From positions 186,001 through 250,000 of the forward strand of contig WAEK01000028.1 in NCBI GenBank assembly GCA_011634665.1: a stretch of DNA of 64,000 nucleotides. Reading direction: 5' to 3'. Positions within the stretch are counted from its first letter, which is position 1. Every line of letters begins with the position of its first letter. The notes beneath the pieces are model-generated. The model saw only the letters and a program-made list of their open reading frames with translations. It searched no databases and was not told where the DNA came from. Of the stretch, positions 1-10,074 are shown piece by piece. The stretch comes from Mortierella sp. BCC40632 (Eukaryota; Mortierellomycota; Mortierellomycetes; Mortierellales; Mortierellaceae). Position numbers and translations under genes: made by a program.

Positions 1-2226
1 TGAAGGCTTCTTTTCGCCCTTTTCCTTCTTTTTAGTGGCCTTCATGGATTTTAGCTGGTCACTAAGCGATTTCAACCGCCTCTCCATTTCGGCAATCTTG
101 TCATCTAATTCGAGATTAAAGTAATATCATAAGTTAATCTTGGCACTTGGGAACCCACCGCTACTCCATCCAGTCTTCCAACAAACTCCAATTAGAGCCT
201 TACCAGAGTACTCGACTCCCTCGTCCTCAGAAGAGTCGATCGTGACATCCTCAGGCTGTGGCTCAGGCTTAGGTGGAGGCGGGGGTGGGGGTAATGGTCG
301 CTCAGACCACTTTTGATCAAATAATTGCTCCATCCGACGACCCATCATATGTACAGGGGTTCCGGCTGGATTGAATAGAAAACAGTTCCGAAGAAGAAGT
401 CTCACATCCGACTCGAACTGATCCGCATTCGGATATTCATCCTTTTCAAGTTTTTGGCGGATCGTTGAGACATCTATGGGGTTTTTGACAATCCTTGGAT
501 AGTCGGGGATATTTAGCGCAACCCAATCCACGGGTGTCAGGAATGGAAACATAAACTCTGCATTCGCCTTTTTCGTGAATTCGCGCAAGATTCCATGACA
601 AAATCGCATCTGTGGGTCCGTTTTCCATTTGACAGACCCTTTGCGCTTTGCTGGCGTGCTCTCCACCGTGATCTCGCGAGAAGGCGCATGAATATCGCGT
701 TTTGGTCTCCGGTCATCAAACATATCCTGTTGGGGTAGATCGACAAAGCCTGGTCCGAATGCGGTCACTCCAACAGCGCTTGGGTTGCTGAGAGGGATCG
801 GGATAATAGTTGGCTCCTTCTTGGCCTCCTTTTTCGAGTGATCTGTTTTGGGTTCTTTCTTTACTCGCTCCTTCTTCTCCTTCTCTTCCTTTTTGGGGGG
901 TTCATGCTTTTCTTTGTGTTCTTTTTTGGGTTTTGGTGGAGCAGGGGGCTTCTTTGGTGGCTCTTTAATCTCAGTGTCGTCAAACGATGAAAAGGATAGT
1001 GAGGCAACCGGACCCTGTTGTGGTTCACAAGATAGTGCGATATATTTGGTTAGTAATGGTAGTGATAAGCAATTGACGTTTCATTGCGCAGACTAAAAGA
1101 GTAAGCTAACTCTCTTACCTCTTTTGGCATATGACGCAAAGAGTTTATAAAGATGGACTCCAGGTTGGCAGCAAAAGTTGACACAGGCGCTTCCCGACCA
1201 TTGTAGAGGTAGCAGTTGGAGAAAATCAGATTGATATCGGTGACGAACTCATCAGCGGTGTCGTACTCAATGTTGTTGAGCTTTCGTTCTGCAGTTGACA
1301 GATCCATAGGCTTTTTGATAATGTGGGGATAATCCGGGATCTTTAATGCAACAGGGTCGACAGGGATTAAGAACGGCGCCGCGTCGCGGTGCCGCTTGAG
1401 TTGCTTGATGATGGAGCCACAGTACTTAAGCTGCTCGCGTGTCATAAGAGGTTTTCGACTCAAACCATAGAGCTAGAGCGTCCCAAATGAGGCCAAGGAG
1501 AAGCAAAGAGTGTGTGTGGAGTGTGTGTGGAGTGTGTGTGATACCGAGTGTTAGATCGGGCAGATTCCTACGTCTGGTAAAAGCCCAATCACCTCTCCAC
1601 AGATCACTCTGGTCACAGTTTCTGTCAGTCTGGTCCTGATTGACTCGAGTCATCAGCCCTAGATCAACTTCTGTGTATCACAAGAGACTATAAGAGCTGA
1701 TACGAGGAAAAGGACCAGAAAGGCAGCCCGCTGTGGCTTTCCGCTTGATGTCTCTCGAAAGCACACAGGAGGCTCTCAGCAAAAGGATTCTACTCACCTT
1801 TGAGAGGTCTACCTCAGGATGACTGACTTTGGCAGGCACTGTCGAAACAGGCTTTGTTCCTGATCCATTGTAGCTATCCTGCGAGACGCGAGCGTGGACG
1901 TCCTGACCAAGACCAGCGCCACTACAAAAGAAGGGGTGCAGTAGGTGAATGAGGGAGCAAAGCCGAGGTGTTAGCACGTCCCACTAGTCGAGAAAGTAGC
2001 GATGAAGCCTTGGAACAATACGCAGCCCAATGTTGATCAGAGACGAGAAAAGGGAGAGGAGGGCTCGGTTCCTGCCATCGCTCGCTACATTGGCACGTGC
2101 ACCGCGACGCGAGTACTCAATTTCGTTGGAGCGAGAGATGGGTGGAAGCTCTCTTGACTTAGATGCCTCTCCCGGAGTGGTGTGATGATCCTAGTGTTGC
2201 ATTTACCCATTCGATCGTTCGGTCAT
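1..2226 (-). CDS. BET-family double bromodomain protein (3' end off window)
   Basis: Chromatin reader of acetylated histones of the BET class (Bdf1/BRD4 type). I join exons 2207-2226, 1798-1921, 1119-1472, 204-1014 and 1-104; every junction is GT-AG and phase-consistent, giving 471 codons before the left edge. The 20-nt first exon supplies the only plausible ATG and fits the phase of exon 2. Bromodomain 1 lies at about aa 55-165, with the acetyl-lysine-binding Asn in NCYLYNG. A Lys/Pro-rich linker follows. Bromodomain 2 lies at about aa 300-403, with the Asn in NCFLFNP. The last visible exon begins a charged coiled coil (EMERRLKSLSDQLKSMKA), as seen between BD2 and the ET domain in BET proteins. 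The ET domain should lie beyond the left edge. The family call is firm; the first exon is less certain. Confidence 0.88.
1509..1541. repeat. TG-rich tandem repeat in a bromodomain-gene intron
   Basis: Three imperfect copies of a TGTGTGTGGAG-like unit lie inside the 325-nt intron 1473-1797 of the bromodomain gene. On the coding strand this is a CA-rich stretch. It is a simple tandem repeat with no visible coding potential. Confidence 0.7.
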
Positions 2227-2453
2227 GCTTGGAGTTGTCAAATGGAATGAGAGGGGGGAGAAGGCGCAGAGATGTTTTTCTCTACAAGACGCGGACTGTA
2301 GGAGGAGGGTTTGTGGCGCAAAAAAGTGTACGTCACATTTGACTTTTTTTTTCTTTTTTCTTTTTATTCGTGGAGTAGTGGTATACAGAGTGGAGACAAA
2401 TGATCAGACTAGACTAACAGAGTAGGGATGAGAGAGATGAGAAAGGGGATCTC

Positions 2454-4293
2454 TTAGGCTCTCTTGGCGAGCAAGAGCAAAAGACCAATCAACCTGAACA
2501 GGATGTAATAGCCCAAGAGAATCAGAACTGCTCTCCATTTGGTCAGCCAGTCGAGCTGATCCATACCATAGTACACAAGCGTTGCAGTGCCCTTGGCGGA
2601 ACCATCTGCAAACTCGTTGTTCAACAGCCCTGAAAAGACCCACTGGTAGTAAGATGCCCAATATGCCCAAATCCAGCCTCGAGGGATATCTGTTCGGCTG
2701 ACAATAAAGCCCGAGAACAGCATTGCCATTGTGTTGAGAAGAGAGAGGATGTTCATACCCACCTCAGAGTTCTCTGCACCGGCACCAATCGCAGCGATCA
2801 AAGACAGGGCCACATTCACGAACACAGAGACGGATACAAAGTAGTAGATCAGCGAGCCATGCAATCCGATCAAGTAGTATGTGATAACCACAAAAACCAC
2901 AGAAAGAATGGTGTACGAAAGTGTTTCCACAATGGTCTTGGCCGCAAAATATGCAGAGGTTCTGTACATTCCTGCAGCACGCTCGCGCAAGAACAAGCTT
3001 CGCTCAATGATGACTACAGGTGAGATAAAAGTGAATATGTACGTGTCATTAGCTGGCCTGGTCGACATAAACTAGCGCGAGTATTTTTTTCGACAATAGG
3101 ACGCTATTACTTACACTGAGGCATTGCAGAAAAAGTCATAGTCGCAAGGAAAGAGGTAATAAAGAACAACGCAATCGATTTGTTGAAGCTTGTGGCTCCC
3201 ATCTCTGCTCTGTCCTTCAAACCCGAGAACAACGAACCGATGACCAACGCGAAAATGATGTGAATCACAACAGAAGCCTGGAAAATAGTTGGGTGACGGG
3301 CTAAGTTGGTCAAGCTACGCTGAGTGATCAGCATAGTCTGGGTCAATGTCGTGGTTGCGTACTCGGTCGAGTACTCTTTCTTGTACTTGCTCAGCAAGGC
3401 GTCGCGCTCGACCTTTTCGGAAGCGTTTTCATGCTCCTTGAGCAGCTGTGTCAGGTATGCCTGAGGATTGGTGACAACATAGTCTGCATATTTCCCCGCA
3501 AAATCCTCGGCTGTGGAGGATGTTCCTTCGCTTGATGAGGTGTCCTGGTGCAGTGTGATCAAATCCACTGAATTGGCAATCCATTAGTTACTAACGCTTC
3601 CTGGGGGGATTGGACTTTGGTTTGACCATACATATAAGCAAATCAAGACTTACAGAAATAGTCGGCAACATTCCATCCAACAGGGCACTCATGTCCAAGA
3701 CCTTCAAAATAGGCGGCCGCAGAGTGCGCCTTGCCAAAATAGACTACCCTTCCTTGGGATAACAATAGGAGATCGTCAAAGAGCTAAAGACCATGCGAGA
3801 TTTAAGACCCATGAGTGCTACGTCCTCAAAATGAAACTACTTCATAAGATGTTATCATCTTGTCACTCTTACCTCATAAATGTCTGATCGAGGCTGGTGG
3901 ACGGTCAAGACCACAGTACGTCCCTTTGCAGAGAGTTCCTTGATGGCATTGGCAACGTTCAATGCATCAGTAGCAGAAAGACCAGAGGTCGGCTCGTCCA
4001 ACAGTAGGATGCTTGGGCTTGAGAGAAGTTCGATTCCAATAGTCACCCGGCGCTTCTCACCTCCCGAGATACCTCGGATTACTGCACCACCAACCTTGGT
4101 ATCTTTAATATGAGTCAAGTTCAATTCCTGCATAACAGCATGGACCCTCTCCATCTTTTCCTTGTTGCTCATCGTGCGAGGCAAGCGAAGCTTAGCAGCA
4201 AAGGTTAATGTCTCCAAAACCGTCAATGTCTCGATGAAATCTACTCGCCAACGGCAAAAGGGAAACTAGTGTTAGTTTGCTGATTGGGACATG

Positions 4294-4332
<39 letters not shown>

Positions 4333-4902
4333 ACCATCTTCTTGGGTGACATAGCCAACGAGGCGCTTGCGAATAGAGCCATAGCTCTTTACAGGGACGT
4401 CATTCAATAGAATGTCTCCTTGGATCTTGCCGAGATTACGCGCCTGTCGATCTGCAAGAAGGTCCAACAGAGTTGTCTTGCCTAATTGGGAGTAAAGGGG
4501 GGGAGGGGAGGGAAGCGGTTGGTTAAACTGAGCAGAATCAAGCTGCCACCACAGTGTGCTCGGGTAAGTAGGACAGTGACAAAGATCCAGGGTTACTGGA
4601 ATGGGCTAAACAATACCTGAACCACTTGGACCCATGATGGCCAGAACACGGCCAGGCCTAGCCTTAACAGCGATGTCAGAAAGCAGTGCCCGTTGAATGT
4701 CGGGCAACTTCTTGAACATAGACTTCTTGCCATCTGCAGGCTGGTCCTTGATGGTGACCTCGTATCTTAAACCGGAAACAGTCAAGGTTGCAGGAATAAA
4801 GGGTACATTCTGGTCTGAAGATTTTCCTTGGAGAGAGGCAAGAGAGGGCGTAACGCTCGAGGAGCTATCCGAGCCCTTCTCGATATCAGCGGTCTTGGTC
4901 AT
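2454..4902 (-). CDS. ABCG-family half-transporter
   Basis: ATP-binding cassette half-transporter with the reversed (nucleotide-binding domain first) order of the ABCG/White family, which moves lipids, sterols or drugs across membranes as dimers. Exons are 4617-4902, 4335-4481, 4240-3873, 3654-3783, 3115-3567 and 2454-3013, giving 647 aa. The ATPase domain has Walker A GPSGSGKTT at about aa 91, signature ISGGEKRR at aa 202-209, Walker B ILLLDEPTSGL around aa 222-232 and the H-loop His in TVHQP near aa 259. The C-terminal half is hydrophobic, with about six membrane helices and the family-typical ERSLFLRERAAG segment across the last splice junction. Choosing the acceptor that makes this segment continuous fixed exon 6. 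The fourth intron contains a 28-nt homopolymer elsewhere in the gene's second intron, also phase-consistent. The substrate cannot be read from sequence. A lipid or sterol is plausible given the lipid-type neighbours, but that is inference. Confidence 0.93.
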
Positions 4903-5104
4903 GTTCTCTTGGTTGAGGAAAGGGGGACAGACTGCCAAAGATGTGGATGAACTTTCTTGAGAAAGAGAGAGTAGATCAATGGGATTGAGGGCGGAAAGGT
5001 AAAGGGAAAGAAGAGCGGGAGGCTCAGAGTATTTAAGTAAGAGTGGAGGGCAAGAGAAGGGCAGGGAGCAGAGCCAGAGTATAAAATAACGTGGAGAAAG
5101 AAGA

Positions 5105-5236
5105 AGTAGGAGAAGAGGCAGATGGAGAAGAGGCAGAGGAAGAAGGAGGAGAGCAAGGGCGAGAGAGAGGGAGAGGAAGAGAGAGGAAGAGAGAGAGGAA
5201 GAGAGAGAGGAAGAGAGAGAGAGAGAGAGAGAAAGA
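5105..5236. repeat. Purine-rich (GA) tract upstream of the ABCG gene
   Basis: A 130-nt stretch is almost purely A/G on the + strand and ends in uninterrupted GA repeats. On the transporter's coding strand it is a CT-rich leader 200-330 nt upstream of the ATG. CT-rich leaders are common in fungal promoters. The overlapping Ser/Leu-rich reading frames here are artefacts of the repeat. Confidence 0.75.
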
Positions 5237-6595
5237 CTGTGTCTTTCTTTTCTGGCTCTGAGTGCGGCTTGGGGCAAATGTTCTCAAATCCAATGCACTC
5301 ACAAGGATTTCTTGGAATTATGTGGCAAGTTGGACCCACTTAAGGTTCTTTTACTGGTACTCTTGTTGACGGACCCAACCCACTGTACCACCGAACTTAT
5401 CTTCTTCCACTGAGGTGTTGTTGTCAAGAATCCACAGGTGCTTGACATAGCAATTGCTTCATCCAAGAGCTTTGTCAAGATGAAAATACTCACAAAATGC
5501 TAACAACAAAAGGGCGGCAGTAGACTGGTGGCAGTGTCAGAGGTCAATCTTTTTCGATATTTTTCCAGCACGCAAAGGGCTTTGAACGTCATGGACAGGA
5601 AACAGTGCGCCAACTGCTAGAATAACAGAAAAGATAGCGATGCTTTTTCTTCTTCTTGAATCCTTTCGTCATCTCGTACAGTCAGTGAATAGCCCGTGCA
5701 ACAAATCGTCGAGGTGGTAGGATGTTTGGACTCACATGAAAGAACCAGTGCATCGCTGCTGCCTAAGCCCATAGAAGCTGAAAGATAAACGATTGTCGAG
5801 TTGATGAAAGACTGAACAAACAGAAAACAAGCCCAGAGCGGAGAGGTCCCCGACTGCTCGGCGAAGTGCGCCAGGGCTCACGGTATCCACGCACATGTAC
5901 AAACAAGAGAGGTAGTGGCCCAGTTACATGTGTGGCCAGACAGATGACCATGGGCCACAATGCAAGCAATGGCGCTCAAGAGCGAGAGGAATAGAACCGG
6001 GGCAAGGACAGGTGCAAAAGGTAAATCCGGAGGACCACATGTACGCCGGTATTCTAAACCATTCAGTAAAATTTTTTGTTATAGGATAAGCGCAGTAGCA
6101 TGTTAAGTTAAACCCCGATTAACGCCTAGAAACAATATGAGCGCCTATTGAGTTGGCGTTGTTTGAATTCGCTGGCCTGGCCGGTGCATGGGATGCTGCA
6201 GCCAACTCTGTTTTGTATGAACTGTTCAATGGGCAATGAGAGCAACAACGGAAAGCCTGGCCTGCAATCTCACTCATGCCCGGATCCACCTCTCTTTGCC
6301 GCCGCCTGTTTTCTTTTTCGCATGGCAAGTGACTGAGAGCGAAGTCCACGTCTTTTTTCAGCTCGTACTTGTCTTCTTTTTTCTTCTTTTCTTTCTTTCT
6401 CTCTTCCCTCACTTTTCACCCAGTCATCAACACCCCTCAACTTCGAGACACTTGGCAGTAGTGCATTTTCCTCTACAACGCCCTCACTCTCCTTTTCTCT
6501 TCTTCACTTCGAACACTTTCGCTCTCTCCCCTCTATATCAACTTCATCATCGTTGCTCTTCTTGGTCGATTCTCACCAGTGCCACAGCCTTGACG
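5237..6595. other. Divergent intergenic region between ABCG transporter and UbiA gene
   Basis: This stretch separates two divergently transcribed genes and should hold both promoters. The last 250 nt before the UbiA start are pyrimidine-rich (TCTTCTTTTCTTT type). I see no convincing exon, RNA gene or repeat in 5340-6300. Confidence 0.5.
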
Positions 6596-7882
6596 ATGAA
6601 AGCCGAAGCAAATAAATCACAATCCTCAGTCTCGTCTGGGGGATCCAGCCGACAAGTCGATGTCTTTGTCCAATTCTCTGGGTAAGGCTCCACCCACTCC
6701 TTGATACCGACCGCTGCCACCCGTCACTGGCTCGAGGCGACAAAAGTACTCACTTTGCTTTTCGTGGACTTTGTCCGTCCCCTATTTTGTTGTTTAGATA
6801 CAAGAACTGGTTCAAATACTTTTCAGAACGGATCGCTCTATTCATCTATCTCTTGACAGCAGCAGGATATGTCCTTACCGCCAACTATGCACTCTCGAAT
6901 GGCTCCAAGGATCTTCCACTTCGACCTTTCTTCTGGACAATGGTCACCGAGACCTTCTTTCTCATTACCCTCAGAGTCATGGATGATCTTAAGGATGTTG
7001 ACACAGTACGTTCCTGCCCGATTGACGCAAAATATGGAGAAGGGAGGGGAAGGACTCAAGAATGAGATAAACAAAAAGGAGAGAAAGAGACCAGACATAG
7101 TAACGACCGTTTTGCTCACGTTCAATTTTTCCTTCTTTTTACTGCTGGCTCCATAGGATATCCTGGCCCATCCAGAGCGACCACTTCCTCGAGGCTTAGT
7201 GACGGCCCGAGAAGCCAGCATCGTGGTCCATTCCCTTGTCGCCATTCTGGTCATCAACGGTATCGTCCTTGCCTGTGTCGAGAACCTTGCCTGTGGACTC
7301 CTCTGCATCGCCACTACTGCCTATTACTATGCCATGTTCAAGGAGTTTGGATGTGGTCACTGGCTTAGTGCTCGCCCTATTCTCTATGTGATCTCGCATC
7401 AGTTGGTCATTCTTCTTATGGTCCTTTTCCCGATTGCTGCCTTCTGGGGAGCCTCAGCACTGAAGGATATCCTTGCCTGGCATGCAGCCCTGTTGCAGCT
7501 GGGTGGCTCCTTCACATTCGAGGTCTGCCGTAAGCTGGACCCAATGGCTCATGTTGCCCTGGGAACCTACTTGGTCGCCTACGGCAAATTCAAGACATTC
7601 CTTATGATTTTGATGGCCGTTGCGATCGGTGCCTGGGCATCGTATGTGATGGCCGTCGAGGTCATCATGTGGCCATTCCTCGGGTTCTTGCTCCTGTCTG
7701 TTGTGGTGTTGTTTATGAAGCAGCCTGCACCAGGCACTCCATTGAAGGAGGGCGAGCCTGCACCACAGGGCCACAAGCTAGTAGAATTGATCTGTACCTT
7801 GATCACTCTCTTGACCATGTATATTGTCCCTATCAAGGTGTGGAGTGGAGTCCCCGAGACTGCCATGCGTACCTTCAAGTAA
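6596..7882 (+). CDS. UbiA-family membrane prenyltransferase
   Basis: Integral membrane enzyme of the UbiA superfamily, which attaches isoprenoid chains to aromatic or other acceptors. Exons are 6596-6681, 6798-7005 and 7157-7882 (339 aa); phases 2 and 0 join cleanly. About eight or nine hydrophobic helices span the protein. The first Asp-rich motif fits NDxxDxxxD with Asp in the first position: D91-D92-L-K-D95-V-D-T-D99, followed by the family-typical HPERPLPRGLV. A second loop, FEVCRKLDP (D226), sits where the second diphosphate-binding motif is expected. At 339 aa the length is normal for the family. The product is unknown: it is not recognisably Coq2 (4-hydroxybenzoate) or Cox10 (heme O), and has no obvious mitochondrial presequence. 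It lies tail-to-tail with the P450 gene, and an AATAAA signal follows 88 nt after the stop. Confidence 0.8.
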
Positions 7883-7969
7883 GGAGTAGCAAGTCAATCC
7901 CAACAATAGCATTGAGCGCAACACGTTCACCTCTTCTCACCTCCCTCCCTCCCCATCATACCAATTTGT

Positions 7970-7975
7970 AATAAA
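7970..7975 (+). terminator. Polyadenylation signal AATAAA of the UbiA gene
   Basis: A canonical AATAAA hexamer 88 nt past the stop codon, followed by a T-rich stretch, in the 287-nt gap between two convergent genes. Confidence 0.6.
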
Positions 7976-8169
7976 CTGAATTTTTTCCACCTCAAATTGG
8001 CCAAGTCCAAATGTTCAACTTTGCTCTGTTGGCTTTGCCATAACTTGGAGTAGTTGTCATACAAAGTCTCATCTTTTCCTGTTGTTCAGCTTTTTCATCT
8101 TTCCTTTTAAGTTGTTTTCTTTATGCATATGATATTTTTCTCTCTTTTTTTTTCATTCTTTATTTTTTT

Positions 8170-10074
8170 CTACTCGAGCATGCGAACCCCAAGTTTGATA
8201 CCAGGGGAGGGCTTCAGACTAACAGACCAACGCCAATCAATCTCTCCAGCATTCATTCTCATCTCTGGAGTCTGCTCAAACTCGAACCGATGGATCAAGT
8301 TGGCAATATGAATCTTCATCTCAAGTGTCGCAATCTTGTTACCGATGCAACTTCGTTTGCCATGGTAAAAAGGGAAATAACAAACCCCATATGGTGGCAT
8401 GATAGGTGGGCATGCCTTCTCGTTCAACCATCGGTCAGGGTTGAACTCGAGAGAATCTTCGCCCCAGATCTTGGGATCTCGTTGGAGAATAAACATGGGG
8501 ATGTGGAGGTTTGTGCCCTTGGGGACAAAGAGAGGTTCAAGACCATTGCCTCGAGGCAGGTAATCATCTTCAGCTGATACTCTCAAGTTGAGCTATTAGA
8601 GGAGCACCGGCCAAGTAGAGAAGACAAACAATATTAGTCTTTGAAATGAATGGTCTTGAGAGAACAGATAGCAAGTTCATCATAGGGATTCTTATGGCTC
8701 AATAAGCATTTCAGGACATACAGGCACTGGTGACCAGATTCGAAGACTCTCTCGAATGACGGCATTCAGATATGGGAGGTTATTGAAGTCGTCATACGAA
8801 AGCTTGTCCGTAGTCTCCGCAAAGAGCTGGCGGACTTCTTCTCTGAGGCGGGTCTGAACATGAGGATGGATTGCAAGTTGGTAGAAGGTCCACGAAAGTG
8901 ATGCAGAGGTTGTTTCCTAAGAAAAATTTTATCCATGTTCCCAGGATTAGATTATTTGTTTTTTATGACCTGTTGCAAGATAATCAAGTCCCCCCCGGAG
9001 TACACACTCATTATTAATCCAAAGTATTTTACTTACATGGCCAGCAAAGATAGCTGTAAAGACATCGTGTCGGATTTGAAGGTCACTTCCACCTTCACCC
9101 ACCAATTGATCGACTAAAAGCATCGTCAACATGTCCTTCTTCTGGCTTGATGCATTTTCGTCCCGAGAGAAATCGCCATTGTTCTCTTGGATTTCTTGAA
9201 GAAGTGTTTGCTTGCGTTCTTGGACAAGTTTAGTCATTGAGGCATTGAACTCCCTAACGGCTGCCCAAGCACGACGGTTTGTCTTGGTAGGGATCCAGTT
9301 GGAGAAGGGCAGCATCGTCAAGAGTGATACCTTGAAAGAGTCGACAATGATTTTGTAGTTCTCAAACTCAGGCCCGATTGGTTGCTTGATAGCATCAAAG
9401 CCTCGACCGAGCGCGAACTGGCCAATCGAGTCCAGAGTCAGGCAATAGAACGATGGTTCCAAATCGATGGTTGTATATTTCTTTCCGTCATGCTCCCAGT
9501 GTTCCTCGATTCCTTCGCTAGCCACTTGTGTCTTTTTTGCAGGATCCAATCGTTCGACCCAGGCTTCGATCAGTTCTTGAGCCACATTGTGGAAGGCCTT
9601 TGTCATCGACTTGAGGTAAGTGTGTTTGAATCCTTTGATGAGATATCTGCGGTGGGAAGTATGTTCATTGTTCTTCATTGATAAGAGCGAGTGGCCTAGA
9701 CTCTGCTCCATCATCTCCTCTGTATCTTTGCTCTTGAGCCAGTTATCGTTAGCTTTACCGAGGACATATCCCACAGTGACAGGGTCCGATGTCAAGAGTG
9801 TTAGACGAGTGAACCAGTAATAGCGGAAAATCGAGGGATACTGCATAGCCCAGTCGTAAAGGGTCAACATTGGCTTTTTCTTGATCAAGCCCAACATGTT
9901 GCCTATAAATGGGATGATGGACGGCTTGGGTCCCTGGATCCGTGAAAGTGGATCCAAGTAATAAGGGTAGAGCCAGGTCTTGTAGAATCCATAAGTGAAG
10001 ATAGCAGAGAGTGTCACAACTAGCGATGTAGTCGACTGTTGTGTAGCCTTGTCGATCAGCATATTCACCGGCAT
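8170..10074 (-). CDS. Cytochrome P450 monooxygenase (CYP4/CYP52-like)
   Basis: Heme-thiolate monooxygenase, 551 aa, in three exons: 9037-10074, 8722-8916 and 8170-8592, all introns phase 0. An N-terminal hydrophobic segment (about aa 12-35) should anchor it in the ER. The I-helix oxygen-binding motif AGHETTS spans the first splice junction (aa 344-350). The K-helix ExxR is E402-S-L-R405. The PERF-type segment reads FNPDRW. The heme loop is FYHGKRSCIG (aa 486-495) with ligand Cys493. Overall spacing resembles fatty-acid or alkane omega-hydroxylases (CYP4/CYP52 clan), but subfamily and substrate cannot be fixed from motifs. It is tail-to-tail with the UbiA prenyltransferase. The heme loop has Tyr-His where many P450s have Gly-x before the Gly. 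Confidence 0.93.

Noticed and set aside
3072..3114. 43-nt intron in the ABCG gene ending at the CTAG before TTTATG
   Set aside because: It breaks the reading frame; the 101-nt intron 3014-3114 keeps phase and restores the family ERSLFLRERAAG segment.
4899..5343. Ser/Leu/Phe-rich frames that look like membrane proteins
   Set aside because: They are translations of the GA/CT repeat leader of the ABCG gene; similar artefacts occur at 29333-29795, 35016-35475 and 56340-56838.
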